DNA of 64,000 bases from assembly GCA_022843385.1 (NCBI GenBank), contig JALHNT010000032.1, positions 21,602 through 85,601 on the forward strand. The letters run 5' to 3'. This document shows, piece after piece, positions 61,555 through 64,000 of the stretch; within the stretch, counting starts at the first letter, position 1; every line of letters starts with the position of its first letter. A program made the translations under genes and the position numbers. The notes under the pieces were generated by a model, which was not told the origin of the DNA, did not search any database, and saw only the letters and a list, made by a program, of their open reading frames with translations. Source of the stretch: Anaerolineae bacterium. GTDB taxonomy: Bacteria; Chloroflexota; Anaerolineae; Aggregatilineales; Phototrophicaceae.

Positions 61555-61860
61555 TCACCCGCGTCGCCGGTAGATGACGCTGACCAGCAGCAGGATCACC
61601 ACCGCGCCAAAGAAGGACACGATGATGTCGATATAGCGCAGCGTGACCCCTTCGGTCAGCGATTGCGCCACCGAAATGTTGAGCAGGCTGAAGATGAACC
61701 CGCCCAGCAGCGCCCCGATCAGTCCGATCAGGATGCTGCCCTCGGCGCTCATGCCCCGCCCGCGCACCAGGATGCTGGCGAAGAACCCGGCGATTAACCC
61801 GATAATGATCCAGGTGATGACTTGCACCGGCTGAAAGGAAATGACAACCGTTTGTTCCAT
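61555..61860 (-). CDS. GlsB/YeaQ/YmgE family stress-response membrane protein
   Basis: A 101-residue membrane protein. VITWIIIGLIAGFFASILVR followed by GGFIFSLLNIS is the usual pattern of the transglycosylase-associated (YeaQ/GlsB) family, with three hydrophobic segments. In other bacteria such proteins are induced by general stress or anchor Asp23-like proteins. AAGGAGAAACCAGCAA precedes the ATG. It stands directly before eda and may be the first gene of that operon, an unusual partner for it. Confidence 0.9.
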   Translation of the reverse strand: MEQTVVISFQPVQVITWIIIGLIAGFFASILVRGRGMSAEGSILIGLIGALLGGFIFSLLNISVAQSLTEGVTLRYIDIIVSFFGAVVILLLVSVIYRRRG

Positions 61861-62018
61861 TTGCTGGTTTCTCCTTGTTGCTGATTCACGACACTGATGC
61901 TAGGCAAGTAAAACGTAATTTCACGCACAATCGAATATCGTTCTGCCTGAACCGGATCGTTCAAGGATGCCGGGAGCGACTTTGTGACCTTCAGTTTGAC
62001 CCATATAACCCTGTTTTC

Positions 62019-62165
62019 TCAAGCCCCTTTCAGCTTTCCGATCCAGTTCGGCTTGGACGGCAGGGCATTCCAATACAGCTCATGCAGCACATGAATGCCG
62101 ATTTCTTGCAGCCAGGCTTCGGTCTGTGAGCCGATACTTTCCGGGCTTAAAAGCGACTCGCTCAT
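62019..62165 (-). pseudogene. TfoX C-terminal domain remnant with internal deletion
   Basis: A 48-codon open frame. It starts MSESLLSPESIGSQTEAWLQ and continues EIGIHV, resembling the N-terminal half of the TfoX C-terminal (helix-hairpin-helix-like) domain; LHELYWNALPSK resembles its last helix. The central ~35 residues of the domain (the usual DLxxLGAVEAYxRL part) are missing, so this looks like a decayed gene. No good ribosome binding site. Low certainty. Confidence 0.4.
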
Positions 62166-62214
62166 GACACAGCCGTCTTCATTTGCTGGTGATCTTCTAA
62201 ACAGGGCTTAGCGT

Positions 62215-62520
62215 TTAAGTCCGCGTCGCTGGTATCGGGTCGCCAGCATAGGCCAGGACAATCTGTTCACGCGCGATGCCAGCCTGCAACAACGCATCCA
62301 CCAGCGGGCGATCTGTCAGGTCTTCCTCGATGATGACTTTATCCCCCTCGACCCGCGCCATCACCATCACGCCTGCTGGCTGATGTCACACCGGATAATC
62401 AATGATATTGACAGCGTAGGCCTGCTGGTCATCATCAGCCAGCTTAAAAGTGCGGTGCAGCGGGCTGCCGCCAGCATAGGCAAAAACCACCTGCCTCACA
62501 ATATCGGCCAGGGAATCCAT
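62215..62520 (-). pseudogene. XisI-family gene interrupted by one in-frame TGA
   Basis: A 102-codon reading frame with a single TGA at codon 45 (62386-62388). Before it: MDSLADIVRQVVFAYAGGSP and later QAYAVNIIDYPV. After it, in the same frame: GVMVMARVEGDKVIIEEDLT and ALLQAGIAREQIVLAYAGDP, which fits the C-terminal half of XisI-family proteins (about 100-115 residues, first described with fdxN element excision in cyanobacteria). AGGAGG ten bases before the ATG is a strong ribosome binding site. A single C-to-T change could have made the stop. No XisH partner is seen. Confidence 0.6.
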
Positions 62521-62621
62521 CGCTGAATAACCTCCTGCTTCATGTCCGCTAATCAGGATTTAGCGCTGGTTTAAGTCCATGATAATACCAACTGGCTGCG
62601 TTCATCAGCGACAACGCACCC

Positions 62622-63704
62622 TCAGTTCACTTCCAGCCCGTTGCGATCCGGCAGGGCGGGGTACGGCGCATGGGGTTCACGCTGATACCAAAAGCTGGTC
62701 GAGGCGATGTCATCCTGCAACGGCAGATAACGCCCCTCCGAGCGCCAGCCCAACGCCTGGATAGTCACGCGCAGCGCCGTCCGAAAGCGGATCGGGTCCA
62801 TGATGTGCCAGCGGTAAAGGCCGAAGCGCTGCTGGGTCTGGTACAACCCATCCGGCTTGATGACCTGTGACAGGCCGGAATAGGGCGAACTGAATACACC
62901 ATACTGTCCCGGCGGATGTTCAAAATTCCATGCGCCGCCGATGTAGTCCTCGGTGCCGGTGCCACAGATGGTCGGGAAATCAGCGTCATCATTGAAATAG
63001 AATTTGATCTCGCCCTCGCCCCACCAGCGGTTGTTGTTGACGCCCCAGGCCAGATAGGTTCCGACAAAATGCCCCTGTCCACGCACCCCATCCAGCAGGG
63101 TATGCGGCTGGGCATAGGGCAGCGGGTTGCTGCGCCGCCATTGGGCATGAAAGCAGGCGGCATCTTCCGGCACATCGGTCAGGGTATAGGTGATCTGGTA
63201 GTACAGCGGATCGCTCTCCCGATCCATCAGATTCTCAACCGTGATGCGGGCGCGGCTGTGGAACGGCATCTCCCAGTAACAGTTGAATCCGCCCGCCGGA
63301 TTGACCGCCACCGCCAGCGAGGACACATTGCTGCGCACACACCAGCCATTGCAGAAGAAATCCCCCAGCGGCACCTCCACCGAAGGCGTGGCCTCGCCAT
63401 CCCAATACATCCGCAGCACAATCCGCCGCCACCAATCGGGGTGAATGGTCAGCCAGATATGCTGAATAGCGCCGCTGCCCTGAATATCCGCCAGGGTGTG
63501 TTCCCGGTTAGCCGGGATATGAATGCTGGGCGAGAGTTTCCATCCCTGCCCCAGTTCCCGTGCCGGGTGTGCGCCTGTGCCAGTGGTTGCCATGCCACCT
63601 TTGCCCGGCTCGCCGGTAAAATTCTCGGGGCTGATCGAGCGCGTCTCCGCATTCGACAGCCGCGACAGCGTACCCAGTGACAGATTCAAACCATTAAACA
63701 TCAT
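62622..63704 (-). CDS. DUF2961 / glycoside hydrolase family 172 protein
   Basis: A 360-residue soluble protein. Markers of the DUF2961 (GH172) family: PGKGGMATTGTG near residue 33, HIWLTIHPDWWRRIVLRMYW, VEVPLGDFFCNG and ICGTGTEDYIGGAWNF. GH172 enzymes include difructose-dianhydride synthases/hydrolases and arabinofuranosidases that assemble as trimers or larger rings. No signal peptide, so it probably acts on imported sugars. It stands alone; the KDG pathway genes are about 1 kb away on the same strand. Confidence 0.9.
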   Translation of the reverse strand: MMFNGLNLSLGTLSRLSNAETRSISPENFTGEPGKGGMATTGTGAHPARELGQGWKLSPSIHIPANREHTLADIQGSGAIQHIWLTIHPDWWRRIVLRMYWDGEATPSVEVPLGDFFCNGWCVRSNVSSLAVAVNPAGGFNCYWEMPFHSRARITVENLMDRESDPLYYQITYTLTDVPEDAACFHAQWRRSNPLPYAQPHTLLDGVRGQGHFVGTYLAWGVNNNRWWGEGEIKFYFNDDADFPTICGTGTEDYIGGAWNFEHPPGQYGVFSSPYSGLSQVIKPDGLYQTQQRFGLYRWHIMDPIRFRTALRVTIQALGWRSEGRYLPLQDDIASTSFWYQREPHAPYPALPDRNGLEVN

Positions 63705-63887
63705 TTTGTTCCCTCACTATTTTTCGATACACCTGCATCATACACCAGAAGCATCAGGTGTTTGCCCGGTTCTTTCGTTATTCGAGTGATAACGCTTCGT
63801 CCATCACGGGACCCTTTACACTGATCAACGCCAGACCACCCACTCGGATAGGGTGCACCGAATCAACAGTAAAACAAAAAGTTTGGC
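63705..63887. other. Intergenic region, nothing recognised
   Basis: Upstream region of the GH172-like gene. No obvious promoter hexamers, repeats or small genes. Confidence 0.4.
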
Positions 63888-64000
63888 TCATGGGTAGAAA
63901 GAGTGCAAACGGACCAGGGATGAGATGAAAGCAACGGAGACGCGCTTGAGATTGACGCGAAACTCATGGATCGCGACATAGCCACTGAGAAAATGCTTGC
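63888..64000 (-). CDS. Possible C-terminal end of an unidentified gene (truncated by window edge)
   Basis: An open minus-strand frame of 36 codons before a TGA at 63888-63890, reading KHFLSGYVAIHEFRVNLKRV and ending LHSFYP. It enters from the right edge. No family recognised; it could be a chance frame. Confidence 0.25.
   Translation of the reverse strand, partial: KHFLSGYVAIHEFRVNLKRVSVAFISSLVRLHSFYP

Noticed and set aside
62386..62388. Selenocysteine read-through at the TGA in the XisI-like gene
   Set aside because: No selenoprotein family fits and no hairpin resembling a bacterial SECIS element was seen right after the TGA; simple inactivation or a sequence error is more likely.

Overview
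The window looks like a chromosomal segment of a free-living bacterium with fairly high GC, most probably a member of the Chloroflexota (Anaerolineae-like). This is an inference from gene content: very large multi-GAF NarL-type histidine kinases, several BMP-family nucleoside-type ABC transporters, an R3H/SpoIIIAA-like ATPase, a glycine-rich RRM protein, many exported repeat proteins whose signal peptides end in A-Q, and short tandem and palindromic intergenic repeats. No rRNA, tRNA, CRISPR array, prophage or intact transposase was found.

Layout. 1-5.7 kb: start of an oligoendopeptidase F gene, a tandem-GNAT protein, an alpha/beta hydrolase, a clan-A-like glycosidase and a CNNM/CorC-type CBS protein. 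5.9-10.9 kb: minus-strand BMP-type ABC importer operon A (permease, permease, binding protein, double ATPase), with copies of a palindromic repeat on both sides of its permease and binding-protein genes. 11.6-18.4 kb: NarL-type regulator followed by a ~2,000-residue kinase with ten GAF-like modules. 18.5-24.5 kb: Nudix CoA pyrophosphatase-like gene, class-C beta-lactamase-like hydrolase, TfoX/YjbR-like small protein, recA with a candidate SOS box, PduO-type cobalamin adenosyltransferase, RRM protein with a strong terminator, M20 peptidase. 24.6-31 kb: lipoprotein, GNAT, exported Asn-Gly repeat protein, ECF sigma/anti-sigma pair, IDH/IMDH-family dehydrogenase. 30.9-33.1 kb: cytosolic TPR histidine kinase followed on the same strand by two tandem, mutually homologous, tiny exported cysteine-containing peptides; this is the most intriguing locus.

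33.2-40.6 kb: LysM repeat protein, R3H ATPase, GNAT-like protein, DUF983 protein, STAS-like protein, glyoxalase and Tat-exported FAD amine oxidase. 40.6-46.5 kb: a surface-protein locus (lipoprotein, Ig-like lipoprotein, PLAT-domain protein, DUF3352 protein) divergent from a secreted InhA/M6-like protein with a PDZ domain inserted in its beta-sandwich. 46.6-49.6 kb: ABC-2 exporter and GT4-like glycosyltransferase. 49.7-54.9 kb: BMP-type importer operon B (binding protein, ATPase, two permeases), interrupted after the binding protein by two palindromic repeats. 55-59.9 kb: Smr protein and cNMP-domain kinase (overlapping genes), then a DUF4129 operon flanked by two paralogous membrane proteins. 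60-63.7 kb: KDG kinase and KDPG aldolase (Entner-Doudoroff/uronate branch), a GlsB-like membrane protein, two decayed genes (TfoX C-terminal remnant; XisI-family gene with one in-frame stop) and a GH172/DUF2961 protein.

Together the genes suggest a heterotroph taking up nucleosides and sugar acids, hydrolysing plant or microbial glycans, and investing in sensing and surface proteins. All functional calls come from motif reading by eye; no database search was possible.
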